Assembly: GCF_002355595.1 (NCBI RefSeq)
Contig: NZ_AP017422.1
Coordinates: 4,712,001 to 4,776,000 of the forward strand
Reading direction: 5' to 3'
Source of the DNA: Filimonas lacunae
GTDB taxonomy: Bacteria; Bacteroidota; Bacteroidia; Chitinophagales; Chitinophagaceae
DNA: 64,000 bases
The notes beneath the pieces were generated by a model, which did not search any database, was not told where the DNA came from, and worked only from the letters and a program-made list of their open reading frames with translations. The position numbers and the translations under genes were made by a program. Shown piece after piece: positions 26,097 to 35,776 of the stretch (its first letter is position 1; every line of letters starts with the position of its first letter).

Positions 26097-29000
26097 TTAA
26101 TCTAATGACAGTGTGTTTGCCGGAGGTTCAACAGGCTCTACCACTTTGTTCTTCTTCACCTTTTCCTGTAAATACTGGAATATGATAAAGAGTACAGGTA
26201 CAATAAACACACCCAGTATTACACCGCTTAACATACCACCGATAGCACCCGCACCAATAGAGTGGTTACCTAAGGCTGATGCACCTTTGGCGCGCAGCAA
26301 TGGAATTAAACCCACGATAAAGGCAAACGATGTCATCAGGATAGGACGTAAACGTAAGCGGGATGCTTCCAGTGCAGCAGCTACCAGCTCCATACCTTGC
26401 TGGCGACGCTGTACCGCGTACTCCACAATCAGGATGGCGTTTTTAGCCAGCAAGCCCACCAGCATAATCAAACACACCTGCACATAGATGTTGTTATCTA
26501 CCCCTACCGATTTAATAAAGGCAAATACCCCGAATATACCTACCGGAACAGATAAGATAATCGCTAACGGAAGGATATAACTTTCGTACTGGGCTGCCAG
26601 CAGGAAGTATACGAATATCAGGCTCAATGCAAAGATGAATATGATTTGAGAACCTGCTTTTTTCTCTTCCCTCGTCATACCTGTCCACTCATAAGCATAA
26701 CCTCTTGGTAACACCTGCTCAGCAGTTTCTTCTATCGCTTTAATAGCATCACCGGTACTGTATCCTGGCTTAGGCACCCCGTTAATAGTAACGGCGTTAT
26801 ACAGGTTGTTACGCGTTACTGTTTCCGGACCATATACACGATGCAGGCTCACCAGCTGGTTTGCCGGCACCATCTGGCCTGCGGTATTTTTTACATAGAT
26901 GTTATTTAAAGAAGCCGGATCGGCACGGTATGGCATATCTGCCTGCGCCATTACACGGTAATATTTACCAAAGCGGTTGAAATCGCTTACAAAGCTACTA
27001 CCATAGTAAATCTGCAGTGTACGTAGCAGATCGCTGATAGATACATTCAGCTGCTTGGCTTTGTTATCATCAATTTCAATCTGGTATTGTGGGTTGCCCG
27101 ATGCAAAAGTGGTAAAGGCATACGCAATTTCTTTACGCTGCATTAAAGCACCTATGAACGCACCTGCAGTAGCACCCAGCTTATCCAGCGAACCGTTGGT
27201 TTGATCCTGTAACATAAACTCGAAACCAGCCACGTTACCAAACCCTTGAATGGTAGGGAAAGTAAAGAAGAAGGCATTGGCGTCTTTTACTTCTGTAGCA
27301 ATTTTCTGCGTCATCATTGCCGTAATAACGTTCAGATCTTTTACCGGCCCTCTTTCATCCACAGGCTTCATGCGCACAAAACCAGCGCCGTAAGGAGAAG
27401 CGTTTGCGTTAGAGATAAAGTTTAAGCCTTCTACGTTATAACGGTTGGCTGTGATAGGATCGGCTTTAATAATACTGTCTATTTTAGCCATTGCCTTATG
27501 CGTTCTGTCCAGCGAGCTACCCGGAGGGGTGTTTACCGCATACAGTAAAAAGCCCTGATCTTCCGTAGGTATAAAGCCAGATGGCGTACGCTGCATCATA
27601 AACACAGTAGCTACCGTAATCAGCACCAGGCCGCTGATAGCTACCCATTTGCGCTTAAACAGGAATTCCAGACTCTTGATATACTTGTTGGTCATACCGC
27701 TAAAGCCTGCGTTAAATGCATTGAAGAAGCGGCTGCCGAAACCTGTTTTTTTACCATGATGCGCACCAGGCTCACCAGAGGGGCTTTTCAGGAACAACGC
27801 ACATAAAGCCGGGCTTAATGTTAACGCGTTCAAAGCCGAAATAAGGATAGCCACAGCGAGTGTAAAGGCAAACTGGCGATAGAACACACCAGCGGGCCCC
27901 TGCATAAAGCCTACCGGTACAAACACCGCAGCCATTACCAATGTAATAGAGATGATAGCGCCCGATATCTCGTTCATGGAAGTGATAGTAGCCGCCCGCG
28001 CCGGAAGGTGCGTGTGCTCCATTTTAGAGTGTACCGCTTCCACCACCACAATAGCATCATCCACCACAATACCAATAGCCAGCACCAACGCAAACAGCGT
28101 TAACAGGTTAATGGTAAAGCCAAACAGGTTAAGGAAGAAGAACGTACCAATAATAGCCACCGGTACTGCAATAGCCGGGATTAAGGTAGAACGGAAATCC
28201 TGCAGGAAGATGAACACCACAATAAACACCAGGATAAACGCTTCTATCAGTGTATGTTTTACCTGTTCTATAGAGCTATCCAAAAACTCTTTAGAGTTAT
28301 ACATGATAACGGTGCTTAATCCCTTAGGCAATTCTTTGGTAAATTTATTTACCAGGTGCTCTGCCTCGGTAAGGATATCATTGGCGTTAGAACCAGCTGT
28401 CTGGAAAATAGCCACACCAGAAGCAGCATAACCATTCAGCTTGGTATTAGAAGAATAAGTGTAAGAACCAAATTCCACACGGGCCACATCTTTTAAACGC
28501 ACTACCGAACCATCGGTGTTGGATTTAATAATTACATTCTCATACTCTTCATTCTTATTCAGCTTACCCTTATACTTCAATACATATTCAAACACCTGTG
28601 TGCTGCTTTGTCCAAAACGACCGGGAGCAGCTTCCAGGCTCTGATCTTTAATAGCGTTGGTTACATCCAGTGGCGACAGGTTATAAGCCATCAAACGATC
28701 GGGCTTCAGCCATATACGCATAGAGTAATCCTTGGTACCAAAAGGTTGTGCATCACCTACACCAGGTATACGCTGTAACTTAGGTATCAGGTTAATTTTG
28801 ATATAGTTCTGCAAAAACGTTTCATCATAAGCACTGTCTTTTGAATTCAGACCAACGAACATGATGATACTGTTCTGCTGCTTTTGGGTGGAAATACCCG
28901 CCTGCACTACTTCCTGGGGAATCTGGCTGGTAGCTTTAGACACCCTGTTCTGCACGTTTACCGCAGCAATATCCGGGTTGGTACCCTGCTTAAAATATAC

Positions 29001-29273
29001 GGTAAGTGACATACTGCCATCGTTACTGGAATTGGAAGTCATATACGTCATGTTTTCCACGCCGTTAATGGCTTCTTCCAGTGGGGTGGCCACTGAACGC
29101 GCCACTACTTCGGCGTTGGCGCCGGGGTAGTTAGCGGTTACCAGAACACTGGGGGGTGCAATGTCTGGAAACAGGGTAATTGGCAGGTTAAATACCGACA
29201 ATCCCCCAAGTAATAGCAATAGGACTGATATGACCGTTGATAACACCGGTCTTTCAATAAACTTCTTGAACAT
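26097..29273 (-). CDS. RND efflux permease, HAE-1 (AcrB/MexB) family
   Basis: Proton-driven multidrug efflux pump, 1058 aa. It begins MFKKFIERPVLSTVISVLLL and has the typical porter motif FPDIAPPSVLVTANYPGA. TM4 carries the canonical proton-relay Asp-Asp (LAIGIVVDDAIVVVEAV), and the C-terminal half has LAKNAILIVEYAV and RLRPILMTSFAF. Length is normal for HAE-1 pumps, without the extended linker seen in the permease at 3841. It lies between adaptor and outer-membrane genes. Expression is probably controlled by the upstream TetR protein. Confidence 0.96.
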   Translation of the reverse strand: MFKKFIERPVLSTVISVLLLLLGGLSVFNLPITLFPDIAPPSVLVTANYPGANAEVVARSVATPLEEAINGVENMTYMTSNSSNDGSMSLTVYFKQGTNPDIAAVNVQNRVSKATSQIPQEVVQAGISTQKQQNSIIMFVGLNSKDSAYDETFLQNYIKINLIPKLQRIPGVGDAQPFGTKDYSMRIWLKPDRLMAYNLSPLDVTNAIKDQSLEAAPGRFGQSSTQVFEYVLKYKGKLNKNEEYENVIIKSNTDGSVVRLKDVARVEFGSYTYSSNTKLNGYAASGVAIFQTAGSNANDILTEAEHLVNKFTKELPKGLSTVIMYNSKEFLDSSIEQVKHTLIEAFILVFIVVFIFLQDFRSTLIPAIAVPVAIIGTFFFLNLFGFTINLLTLFALVLAIGIVVDDAIVVVEAVHSKMEHTHLPARAATITSMNEISGAIISITLVMAAVFVPVGFMQGPAGVFYRQFAFTLAVAILISALNALTLSPALCALFLKSPSGEPGAHHGKKTGFGSRFFNAFNAGFSGMTNKYIKSLEFLFKRKWVAISGLVLITVATVFMMQRTPSGFIPTEDQGFLLYAVNTPPGSSLDRTHKAMAKIDSIIKADPITANRYNVEGLNFISNANASPYGAGFVRMKPVDERGPVKDLNVITAMMTQKIATEVKDANAFFFTFPTIQGFGNVAGFEFMLQDQTNGSLDKLGATAGAFIGALMQRKEIAYAFTTFASGNPQYQIEIDDNKAKQLNVSISDLLRTLQIYYGSSFVSDFNRFGKYYRVMAQADMPYRADPASLNNIYVKNTAGQMVPANQLVSLHRVYGPETVTRNNLYNAVTINGVPKPGYSTGDAIKAIEETAEQVLPRGYAYEWTGMTREEKKAGSQIIFIFALSLIFVYFLLAAQYESYILPLAIILSVPVGIFGVFAFIKSVGVDNNIYVQVCLIMLVGLLAKNAILIVEYAVQRRQQGMELVAAALEASRLRLRPILMTSFAFIVGLIPLLRAKGASALGNHSIGAGAIGGMLSGVILGVFIVPVLFIIFQYLQEKVKKNKVVEPVEPPANTLSLD

Positions 29274-29336
29274 ATAATAATGTCTTTATTAAATCAAATC
29301 GATTCGTTTAGTGATGCAAATCAACAGGCACGCATA

Positions 29337-30515
29337 CTATAAAGGCATCGCCTTCAGCACGCTGTCTGCCGGTAATACATGCGGTACAATCACAGCACCA
29401 TCACGTAAACGATCCAGGCCTGTAAACACAATTTTCTCACCTGGCTGTATGCCTTTGTCTACCAGGTAATAGGCAGAAGTTCTTCCGGTGACATTGATCA
29501 GCTTGCTTACTACTTTGTTGGAATCAGCTAATGCAAATACATATACTTTATCCTGTAGTTCGTAAGTAGCCTGTTGCGGCACAGCCATAATATTGCTGTT
29601 GTTATGTGGTATGCGTATTTTACCGGTGTTACCAGAACGCAGTATACCTGCTTCGTTAGGGAACACGGCACGGAAAGTAATGGTACCCATGTTTTTATCA
29701 AACTGGCCTTCCATCAACTCAATCTTACCTTTAGCAGCATATATGCTTTTATCAGCCAGCTCCAGCTCCACAGCAGGCAGTGCATGAATTTTCTCTGTTA
29801 CTGTTTTACCGGTAGCCTGAGTGGTAAACTGTAAAAAATCGTTCTCACTCATAGAGAAGTAAGCATATACATTTTTGATCTCAGAGATTACAGTAAGCGG
29901 TTGCGCTTCGCCCCTGCCTACCAGACTTCCTGTTTTAAATGGAATTCGACCAATGTAACCACTTACCGGTGCAGTGATCAGAGTGTATCCCAGGTTAATG
30001 CCAGCGCTGTTAGCACCCGCCTGAGCCTGTGCCAGGTTGGCCTTAGCAGCATCGTAAGCAGCCTGTGCCGCTTTCAGCTGTACATCAGAAATTACATTAT
30101 TCTGTACCAGTGGCTGTAAACGGTTTACTTCAATCAAAGCCTTATCTACATTGGCTTTTGCAGCCTGTATAGTAGCTTGTGAATTATTAACGTTTTCGTT
30201 ATAGCTTCTGTCGTTAATTTTAAACAGCGGAGCGCCTTTGGTTACATACGCCCCTTCATCTACATAAATCTTTTCCAGGTAACCATCTACCTGTGGTCTT
30301 AACTCTACATTCACTGTGCCTTCGATAGTGGCAGAAAATTCCTGGAAAGTTGTGGCAGATGTGTTGCTGATAGGTAATACAGGTAATTCCTGTGGTGGTG
30401 GTGCGTAATTGGTATTGGCAGTACCAGAGCTGCAGCCAGACAAGGATATAGCAGCCATTACTGCAATAACCGGCCAGGCCTGCCTATAAAGACGAGCTTT
30501 TAATAGAGTGTCCAT
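29337..30515 (-). CDS. RND efflux periplasmic adaptor, AcrA/MexA type
   Basis: Membrane-fusion lipoprotein, 392 aa, with lipobox LSGC (Cys28). The lipoyl halves are VELRPQVDGYLEKIYVDEGAYV and the later TLITAPVSGYIGRI, separated by a short helical hairpin at ~100-165. The beta-barrel and membrane-proximal domains follow (GKIELMEGQFDKNMGTITFRA). First gene of the second RND operon. A 355-bp gap with candidate operator half-sites separates it from the TetR gene. Confidence 0.94.
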   Translation of the reverse strand: MDTLLKARLYRQAWPVIAVMAAISLSGCSSGTANTNYAPPPQELPVLPISNTSATTFQEFSATIEGTVNVELRPQVDGYLEKIYVDEGAYVTKGAPLFKINDRSYNENVNNSQATIQAAKANVDKALIEVNRLQPLVQNNVISDVQLKAAQAAYDAAKANLAQAQAGANSAGINLGYTLITAPVSGYIGRIPFKTGSLVGRGEAQPLTVISEIKNVYAYFSMSENDFLQFTTQATGKTVTEKIHALPAVELELADKSIYAAKGKIELMEGQFDKNMGTITFRAVFPNEAGILRSGNTGKIRIPHNNSNIMAVPQQATYELQDKVYVFALADSNKVVSKLINVTGRTSAYYLVDKGIQPGEKIVFTGLDRLRDGAVIVPHVLPADSVLKAMPL

Positions 30516-30870
30516 ATTGTGTTTATTTTGATTGTTGAAATGAAACCTAAGTAGTTCGTGTTGTTTTCTTCTCTAATTCTCTAAAGTGATTCCCTGAAAG
30601 TGACTTTTCTATCTGATGTAATTCTTCTGTTGACGTTAATATATTTCTGCTTTCCCTCATACAGTGTTGTATTTTATAACAACCTTACAAAACCTAACAC
30701 TGTTAATGAATAGGGCCAAAAAAAATATTAACCTGCTACCCTGTACATGATTGACACATTTTGGTGACGAGATAATATTAATACTGTAATCATTTTTATC
30801 ACTGTTAACCTGTTGAACAAAAAAAATTTCTCTCCTTTAATTCTTCCTTTTTTATACTATACTGTCCAGG
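30516..30870. promoter_or_regulatory. Regulatory gap between the TetR gene and the RND operon, with repeated half-sites
   Basis: AT-rich 355-bp gap without a plausible gene. The word CACTGTTAA occurs at 30698-30706 and 30800-30808 in the same orientation. Its complement core ACAGTGTT is at 30661-30668, forming an inverted pair with AACACTGT at 30696-30703. These are candidate binding sites for the adjacent TetR regulator. No perfect TAnnTTTG box was identified on the minus strand. Confidence 0.35.
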
Positions 30871-31500
30871 TTATTCTTTAATCCGGCTGATAATGCCGCT
30901 GATGGCATCTTTTAAAACTGCCTGGTTTAAATCGCCATGTCCTCCTTCCCGGTAAGAATCTTCATCATACATTTTACGGGTGATGTTGATAGAAATAAGC
31001 CCGTGTACGATTGACCATAAACTATAGAACTTCAAACAAGGATCTGCTTCGGGATGTTTACTGCTTTTGATGAGAGTTTCCAGCACTTCATTGATTAGTA
31101 ACCTCCCCTCACCAACTTCCGGAATTTCATTGTTCTGCCATTCACAACATCCCATTTCCACTCCAAACATCAACTGGTAATATTCCAGGTTACTAAAAGC
31201 AAAATCCCAGTAGGCCATCCACATCGCTTCCAGCTGTAAGGCCGGATCGGTATGTTTTTCTTTGGATTCCTTTACCAGTTCCAGCAATCTTATATGTCCC
31301 TGACGCGTAAATTCCAGTAAAAGCGCCTCCTTATTTTCAAAATGCCCGTAAATAATGGGGGCGGAATACTCTATTTTGTCAGCTATCTTACGCATACTCA
31401 GGGAATTCCATCCTTCATCCTTCACAATACCCCAGGCCGCAGAGACTATCTGACACCGCACCTCTTCCTTCTGCCTGAGTTTTCTTTCTTTGACTCCCAT
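30871..31500 (-). CDS. TetR/AcrR family transcriptional regulator
   Basis: Repressor-type regulator, 209 aa. The N-terminal HTH at ~12-60 reads SAAWGIVKDEGWNSLSMRKIADKI and SAPIIYGHFENKEALLLEF, the canonical TetR pattern. The C-terminal ligand-binding domain has the WMAYWDFAFSNLEYYQLMFGVE and LWSIVHGLISINITRKMY segments of the TetR_C_13-like group. It lies upstream of, and in the same orientation as, the adaptor-permease-channel operon, and is its likely repressor. Confidence 0.93.
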   Translation of the reverse strand: MGVKERKLRQKEEVRCQIVSAAWGIVKDEGWNSLSMRKIADKIEYSAPIIYGHFENKEALLLEFTRQGHIRLLELVKESKEKHTDPALQLEAMWMAYWDFAFSNLEYYQLMFGVEMGCCEWQNNEIPEVGEGRLLINEVLETLIKSSKHPEADPCLKFYSLWSIVHGLISINITRKMYDEDSYREGGHGDLNQAVLKDAISGIISRIKE

Positions 31501-31668
31501 ATTACGCCATTAAATAAGTTAACACCGTTAGCAAAACTACACCTTTTCCAATTCCCACAAACTTTTTTGATAAAATTTTATTCCACCCCTGTTCCACCAA
31601 TGTGCATAAAGCTCCATCCCCCGCTTACTTATTTATTATCTTGCGCACCTTATAAAACAGGATTTAAT

Positions 31669-33579
31669 ATGAAATATGTTCTTATTACAGGGCTGTTATT
31701 GTCGTCCCTGGCGGGCCTGGCACAGGATAAGTTAACACCGGAGTTGTTGTGGAAGTTGGGGCGTGTGAATGCACAGGGGTTAACGAAAGACAAAAAATAC
31801 ATAGTATATAGTGTTGGTACGCCTGATGTGCTGGCCAACAAAACCAACAGAAAAACATATAAAATACCTGTTAACGGTGGCACAGCCGTTGCAATTACCA
31901 ATGCCGATTCGTTATTGGAAAACAACCGTGTTTCTCCTGATGGTGGCCACATCATCAGCAGTGATGGCGTAAAGCTGGAAAAGGTCTATGGCAGTGATTT
32001 ATATCCTGAATTAGCCCAAAGCAAAGTGCAGGTATATGATGGACTGAACTACCGCCATTGGGATACCTGGGAAGACGGAAAGTTTGACCACGTGTTTGTA
32101 GCGAATGCTGCCAATGGCAAAGCTGCTGGTGAAGCAAAAGATATTATGGCTGGTGAGCTGTTTGATTGCCCTCAGAAACCTTTTGGCGGCGACGAAGATT
32201 TTATCTGGAGCCCTGACAGCAAAAAGATTATTTATGTTACCAAAAAGCAGGTTGGTACAGCCTACGCAGTAAGCACCAACACCGATTTATTTGAATACGA
32301 TCTGGCCACCGGTACTACTAAAAACCTGACTGAAAGCAACCTGGGTTACGATGTAAACCCTGCCTTCAATACCGCCGGCACCTTAGCCTGGTTAAGCATG
32401 AAGCGTGATGGTTACGAAAGCGATAAGCAAGACCTGGTAGTACTGAACAATGGCAGCCGTACCAATCTTACTGCACAGCGGGATGATATTCATGTAGAAA
32501 GCTTTCAATGGAGCACGGATAACAGAAACCTGTTTTTCATTGCCCCTATCAACGGCACCCTGCAACTATTTGTAGTAGACAACCCGGGCATGCTGATGAA
32601 AATGCCTGATATTAAGCAAATCACCAGCGGCGATTTTGATATCAGCAGCATTGTGGCACAGGTGGGTAATAAATTGATTGTAACCCGCACCGATATTAAC
32701 CATGCAGCTGAACTGTATGTAGTAGATATTACCAACGGCAAGCAAACCCAGTTAAGCCATGTAAATGACGAAGCTTACAGCAAATTAGGCATGTGCAAAA
32801 CGGAAAGAAGGTTTGTTACCACTACCGATAACGAGAAAATGCTGGTATGGGTAGTATATCCTCCTAATTTCGATCCGGCTAAAAAATATCCTACTTTATT
32901 GTATTGTCAGGGTGGCCCTCAATCGGCTTTAACCCAATTCTACTCTTTCCGCTGGAACTTTCAGCTGATGGCATCACAGGGTTACATTGTAGTAGCTCCT
33001 AACCGCAGAGGCATGCCAGGCCATGGTACCAAATGGAACGAGCAAGTGAGTAAAGACTGGGGTGGACAGGTAATGTTCGACTACCTGAGCGCTATTGACG
33101 ACGTAGCCAAAGAGCCGTTTGTTGACAAAAGCCGTTTAGGTTGTGTAGGCGCCAGCTTTGGTGGCTTTTCTGTATTCCGTTTAGCAGGTATGCACAACAA
33201 CCGTTTCAAAACCTTCATCAGCCACGATGGCGTATTCGATTTCAGAAGCATGTACGGTACTACTGATGAAATGTTCTTTGAAAACTGGGAAAAAGGTGGC
33301 CCTTACTGGGATAGCACCAACGCTGTGGCACTACGCTCGTTCAGCCAAAGCCCCAGCAACTTTGTGAATAAATGGAATACACCTATTATGATTATCCAGG
33401 GTGGCAAAGACTATCGTGTATCTATTGAACAAGGTCAGCAGGCATTCCAGGCTGCACAGCTGAAAGGCATTAAAAGCCGTTTCCTGTATTTCCCTGACGA
33501 AAACCATTGGGTATTAAATATGCAGAACGCCATTGTATGGCAACGCGAGTTTTACAAGTGGTTGAAGGAAACATTGTAA
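31669..33579 (+). CDS. S9 family prolyl-oligopeptidase-type serine peptidase
   Basis: Exported peptidase of the DPP-IV/acylaminoacyl-peptidase group, 636 aa from ATG 31669, which gives a signal peptide ending GLAQ. The frame is open upstream but with non-protein-like composition. Residues ~20-390 form the N-terminal beta-propeller (FIWSPDSKKIIYV, LAWLSMKRDGYESDKQ). The C-terminal alpha/beta-hydrolase domain has the triad S496 (GASFGGFS), D581 (GGKDYRV) and H613 (DENHW). It likely releases dipeptides from imported peptides in the periplasm. Monocistronic, with a terminator 25 bp downstream. Confidence 0.93.
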   Translation: MKYVLITGLLLSSLAGLAQDKLTPELLWKLGRVNAQGLTKDKKYIVYSVGTPDVLANKTNRKTYKIPVNGGTAVAITNADSLLENNRVSPDGGHIISSDGVKLEKVYGSDLYPELAQSKVQVYDGLNYRHWDTWEDGKFDHVFVANAANGKAAGEAKDIMAGELFDCPQKPFGGDEDFIWSPDSKKIIYVTKKQVGTAYAVSTNTDLFEYDLATGTTKNLTESNLGYDVNPAFNTAGTLAWLSMKRDGYESDKQDLVVLNNGSRTNLTAQRDDIHVESFQWSTDNRNLFFIAPINGTLQLFVVDNPGMLMKMPDIKQITSGDFDISSIVAQVGNKLIVTRTDINHAAELYVVDITNGKQTQLSHVNDEAYSKLGMCKTERRFVTTTDNEKMLVWVVYPPNFDPAKKYPTLLYCQGGPQSALTQFYSFRWNFQLMASQGYIVVAPNRRGMPGHGTKWNEQVSKDWGGQVMFDYLSAIDDVAKEPFVDKSRLGCVGASFGGFSVFRLAGMHNNRFKTFISHDGVFDFRSMYGTTDEMFFENWEKGGPYWDSTNAVALRSFSQSPSNFVNKWNTPIMIIQGGKDYRVSIEQGQQAFQAAQLKGIKSRFLYFPDENHWVLNMQNAIVWQREFYKWLKETL

Positions 33580-33604
33580 CCGGATAATGATTTTTCTATA
33601 ATAG

Positions 33605-33640
33605 AAATGCCTGTACATCATTGGTGTACAGGCATTTTTT
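33605..33640 (+). terminator. Intrinsic terminator between convergent genes
   Basis: Stem AAATGCCTGTACA and TGTACAGGCATTT with a 7-nt loop and a T-run on the plus strand. The A-rich left arm gives TTTCTATT on the minus strand, so it may also stop the converging membrane-protein genes. Confidence 0.85.
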
Positions 33641-33658
33641 ATAAAGCAGTGTTGTAGA

Positions 33659-34594
33659 CTATTCTTCCTCTTCTTCCACAGCTACTGCTTCATCGGGCCT
33701 CTCAAAAATGAAAGCCTGCACCTTTTTATGAGAAGTAAACAACCATACAAATGATATTATAAGCCAGAAAATGGCCACACCTTTCAATCCTCGTTCTGTA
33801 CTTACTTCTGCTTTTTTATTCCTTCGTGCTAAATCCAGGCTTTTTTCTCCATTCTTTTCTACGTCATACACATGATGTGTACCCGGTTCAATCCATAAGC
33901 TCAGCGTATCTCCTTTTAAATACATCACTTCGGGATACCCTTCTTTAAAGCAAAGCATATGCACTTCTTCATTCCATCGATATACATCTTCATTTTCACA
34001 TTCAAAGGCATAATAGGTTACTGTATGTTTAGTGGATTTGTCAACTACCACCCGGCAATCGCTTTTCAATATTACATCCGGAACCAACTGCCAGTTATCA
34101 CGTGTTAGCAGGTAAGCTTGACTACTCTTATTATAAACATAGGGTACTACTCCAAAAACAAATACAAAAACCACTACCCAAACCACTTTGTTTTTGCTTA
34201 ACGAATATTTTCCGTTGAAGGCATTGGCACAGCGTTCGTATATGCGACCCGCTTTGGAAAGAACAGATCCCCGTTCTTTTATAAAAAGTAAAATCGCCCC
34301 CACTAATAAAATACAGGCTATATTCTCCCAAAGCCGGTTTACATTAATAATAGCCTGCCATAGTATAGACATTGTAGCAACTATCAGAAAAAGAGAGGCT
34401 CCAAATTCCACCCTAAAGTCCGCATCTGTTTCATGCTTTTGTAGTTCTTCAATTAACTGCATAAGCTCGCTATATTCTTCCTGCGAAAGTGAGTAAGTCT
34501 CTAAGATACTTGTTAAAGCATCTTCATACTTCCACCCCTCTTTTTTAAGAAGATCAAGATACTGTAATGCCTTTTCTATGTTTGTTAATGACAT
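33659..34594 (-). CDS. Unrecognised membrane protein, paralogue A
   Basis: 311 aa, no family recognised. The N-terminal ~50 residues are a helical, UBA/SHOCT-like segment (YLDLLKKEGWKYEDALTSIL, YSLSQEEYSELM). Two hydrophobic helices follow at ~65-107, another at ~135-152 (VVWVVVFVFVFGVVPYVY) and a last one at ~272-290 (IFWLIISFVWLFT). Between them, ~155-265 is a soluble domain with CENEDVYRWNEEVHMLCF and LSLWIEPGTHHVYDVE. It shares this layout with the upstream gene at 34629 and is a diverged tandem duplicate. The C-terminus is acidic. Confidence 0.75.
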   Translation of the reverse strand: MSLTNIEKALQYLDLLKKEGWKYEDALTSILETYSLSQEEYSELMQLIEELQKHETDADFRVEFGASLFLIVATMSILWQAIINVNRLWENIACILLVGAILLFIKERGSVLSKAGRIYERCANAFNGKYSLSKNKVVWVVVFVFVFGVVPYVYNKSSQAYLLTRDNWQLVPDVILKSDCRVVVDKSTKHTVTYYAFECENEDVYRWNEEVHMLCFKEGYPEVMYLKGDTLSLWIEPGTHHVYDVEKNGEKSLDLARRNKKAEVSTERGLKGVAIFWLIISFVWLFTSHKKVQAFIFERPDEAVAVEEEEE

Positions 34595-34628
34595 GGTTTA
34601 TAAGGGTATTGAACAATGAGGGTATTCA

Positions 34629-35624
34629 TTAAAGCATGGAATTTCTATAACTTCTTACGCAAAATGGCACCATGGCCATAAGCCCTGCCAGGTAGCATAT
34701 CGCATACATATTGAGTTTATTATGTATTGTGTAAGTAGCCACATCATTTCTTTCATCCAGCATAAGCATATGCCCCTCTTTTGTAGCAATATCCATTACA
34801 TGGCCACCTTCAGCGTCCAGCCATATATCAATATACTCAGAAGCCTTACAATCTCTCATTGGCAAACGTCCAATCGCAAAGCACGATAAATGGTCAGAAG
34901 AATACCAGCGATATACTTCGTTGTCATTCTCGCATTGAAGCTCGTAATATTCATACCTTTTACTCCCCCTCCCCCTTCCTTCGGCCCTTTCTCTACAATC
35001 TGCTTTGAGCTGTTTTCCGGACAGTTTTACCCAGTCACTATTGTGTAACAAATAGGTTTTGTTCACATATCTGCGCACGTCGCTAAACGTAAATAATATC
35101 AGCAACGGCACAAGAACAAGAAAAAAGGCAAAAGGACTTATGCCTACCTTTTCCCAATGAAACAAACCTGTATCGCTATCTGATTCCAGGCTAACTCTAC
35201 CTTTATCCGACTTGTTATTTCTAAACGACCTTGTAGTTGCAAAACGATTCACCAGGCGTCGCGTATGCTTTCTTTTGCGCTTTAGCAGAATGATTAATCC
35301 AACAATGCTTGCAGCAAATAAGCAAAAGCTAATAGCTAATATATTGTACAGATACAAAACCACATTACCTGCATAAGCTATAAATATTGCCATAGCAGCT
35401 AGCCCCAGCATTATTATTATCAAACAAACCGCCTTTCCAATCTCATTGTCAACAGCACTGGTATTTACCGGCCGGCCTTCCATTATATACTGTAGGTAGG
35501 CTAATTCATCCTCAGAGAGCGGGTAAATAGCAGCCAACTCTTGTAAGGCATTTGCATCAGAGACGCCATCCTTTTTAAGCATCGCCAGATACTCATGCAC
35601 TCCCACCTCTTTTTTCTTCTTCAT
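34629..35624 (-). CDS. Unrecognised membrane protein, paralogue B
   Basis: 331 aa from ATG 35624. That start is chosen because it aligns with paralogue A: both have 11 residues before the YL-x-LKK motif. An in-frame ATG at 35684 would add 20 residues. Same layout: helical head (YLAMLKKDGVSDANALQEL, YPLSEDELAYL), two helices at ~65-120, a third at ~170-190, then a soluble domain with CENDNEVYRWYSSDHLSCF and IDIWLDAEGGHVMDI, and a final helix. It lies 34 bp upstream of paralogue A. The 21-bp repeat array starts about 150 bp upstream of its start codon. Confidence 0.75.
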   Translation of the reverse strand: MKKKKEVGVHEYLAMLKKDGVSDANALQELAAIYPLSEDELAYLQYIMEGRPVNTSAVDNEIGKAVCLIIIMLGLAAMAIFIAYAGNVVLYLYNILAISFCLFAASIVGLIILLKRKRKHTRRLVNRFATTRSFRNNKSDKGRVSLESDSDTGLFHWEKVGISPFAFFLVLVPLLILFTFSDVRRYVNKTYLLHNSDWVKLSGKQLKADCRERAEGRGRGSKRYEYYELQCENDNEVYRWYSSDHLSCFAIGRLPMRDCKASEYIDIWLDAEGGHVMDIATKEGHMLMLDERNDVATYTIHNKLNMYAICYLAGLMAMVPFCVRSYRNSML

Positions 35625-35776
35625 AATACTACAGCTTGCCGGATCAAAAATAACCAATGGATCGAAACCCGGAAATGCTTTCACCGCCGTTAATAATACT
35701 TCCTAATTTATAACAGGTTTGTGCGCGGTCTTTGCACCATACTTACAAAGGAATCAATTCTCCTTTGACGATACCC

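Noticed and set aside
31342-31668. 109-residue N-terminal extension of the S9 peptidase frame
   Set aside because: Overlaps the divergent TetR gene and would bury the signal peptide that begins at ATG 31669.
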